A DNA stretch of 6,453 bases, from contig DBMH01000186.1 in assembly GCA_002297645.1 (NCBI GenBank), positions 1 through 6,453 on the forward strand. The letters run 5' to 3'. This document shows, piece by piece, positions 6,279 through 6,453 of this stretch. The position numbers were made by a program, and so were the translations under genes. Every line of letters starts with the position of its first letter. The first letter of the stretch is position 1. Source of the DNA: Rhodanobacteraceae bacterium UBA703. Lineage in GTDB: Bacteria; Pseudomonadota; Gammaproteobacteria; Xanthomonadales; Rhodanobacteraceae. The notes under the pieces are model-generated. The model saw nothing but the letters and a program-made list of their open reading frames with translations. It did not search any database and had not been told where the DNA came from.

Positions 6279-6294
6279 GGACGTCCATACGTCC
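6279..6294 (-). promoter_or_regulatory. Candidate MetJ-like operator upstream of cysJIH
   Basis: On the plus strand the abutting 8-bp units GGACGTCC (6279-6286) and ATACGTCC (6287-6294) each match the met-box AGACGTCT at 6 of 8 positions. Read on the operon strand, ATGGACGT occurs twice in direct tandem, and TGGACGTCCAAA (6287-6276) is identical to the string before cysB. The site ends 18 bp before the chosen cysJ start and just upstream of its ribosome binding site, so binding would block initiation or early elongation. MetJ identity is inferred; another methionine or SAM-responsive regulator could use it. Confidence 0.5.
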
Positions 6295-6305
6295 ATGCGG
6301 GAAGG

Positions 6306-6357
6306 ATGCTAGGCCGCGGCTGCGCCGGGCGAAAAGAAGGCGTCGTTATCGGCTTAT
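6306..6357 (-). promoter_or_regulatory. Possible cysJIH promoter with upstream CysB-like site
   Basis: On the minus strand TAGCAT (6311-6306) matches the -10 consensus at 4 of 6 positions, with no good -35 (TTTTCG-type sequence near 6330-6335). A weak -35 is usual for activator-dependent promoters such as cys promoters. Further upstream, ATAAGCCGATAAC (6357-6345) has two ATAA units 8 bp apart, placed about 34-46 bp from the -10. This would suit a LysR-type activator. Positions and matches are seen directly; assignment to CysB is an inference. Confidence 0.25.
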
Positions 6358-6359
6358 GC

Positions 6360-6383
6360 GCCGGGCGGCATCTGCCGCCCGGC
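6360..6383. terminator. Strong GC hairpin, possible terminator of the gene to the right
   Basis: GCCGGGCGGC (6360-6369) and GCCGCCCGGC (6374-6383) pair perfectly over 10 bp around the loop ATCT. It lies 38 bp downstream of a minus-strand stop codon at 6422-6424 and upstream of the cysJ promoter region, which suits a terminator insulating cysJIH from its right-hand neighbour. Neither strand has an immediate T-tract, so termination efficiency is uncertain. A weaker 5-bp hairpin (6394-6406) lies beside it. Confidence 0.5.
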
Positions 6384-6421
6384 CGGTGCGTGGCGCCCGT
6401 GGGGCGGCCGGGGCGGATCGG

Positions 6422-6453
6422 TCACACCGCGACCAGCCGGGGAGCCGGGGCCG
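6422..6453 (-). CDS. Possible 3' end of an unidentified minus-strand gene
   Basis: Reading the minus strand from the right edge, one frame gives A-P-A-P-R-L-V-A-V followed by TGA at 6424-6422. Codons are mostly G- or C-ending and a strong hairpin lies downstream, which fits a gene end. Only nine codons are visible, so no product can be named and the frame may be chance. Confidence 0.25.
   Translation of the reverse strand, partial: APAPRLVAV

Noticed and set aside
4585..6288. Long minus-strand open frame overlapping cysJ in another phase
   Set aside because: Its translation is almost entirely Arg/Ala/Pro, while the cysJ frame carries all the flavoprotein motifs.
1..6453. Mobile elements, CRISPR arrays, tRNA or rRNA genes, defence or biosynthetic novelty
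   Set aside because: I saw no transposase, direct-repeat array, tRNA-like fold or foreign base composition; the genes form a standard sulfur-assimilation locus.

Overview
The window is an assimilatory sulfate-reduction locus from a GC-rich gammaproteobacterium. CysB, CysJ, CysI and CysH all read closest to the enterobacterial-type proteins, while the very high GC and GC-rich third codon positions point to the Xanthomonadales/Lysobacterales (Lysobacter- or Xanthomonas-like). The genus is an inference; there is no rRNA or other marker here.

Layout from left to right. Positions 1-134 hold the first 44 codons of cysG (siroheme synthase) on the minus strand, running off the left edge. A 238-bp divergent promoter region (135-372) separates it from cysB (373-1368, plus), a LysR-type sulfur regulator that ends at a clear intrinsic terminator (1397-1422). 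A gap of about 525 bp without a convincing gene (1423-1947) lies between the convergent ends of cysB and cysH. The minus-strand operon cysJ-cysI-cysH fills 6260 down to 1948: the sulfite reductase flavoprotein, the sulfite reductase hemoprotein, and PAPS reductase. cysI and cysH overlap by 4 bp (ATGA), whereas cysJ and cysI are 75 bp apart. The right edge (6297-6453) holds the cysJ upstream region, a strong GC hairpin, and possibly the last codons of another minus-strand gene.

How the genes work together. CysH reduces PAPS to sulfite. CysJ passes NADPH electrons through FAD and FMN to CysI, which reduces sulfite to sulfide on a siroheme/[4Fe-4S] centre. CysG makes the siroheme. CysB is expected to activate the set when sulfur is scarce. 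Sulfate activation genes (cysD, cysN/C) and transporters are not in the window.

The locus is well known and I see no new biological system in it. The best lead is regulatory. The cysB and cysJ upstream regions share an identical 12-base string containing GGACGTCC, each inside two abutting 8-bp units that match the MetJ met-box (AGACGTCT) at 6 of 8 positions. This suggests that methionine/SAM repression is layered on CysB control. The cysB-cysH gap is the other area worth a look, with a cluster of GATC sites and a weak gene-remnant candidate.
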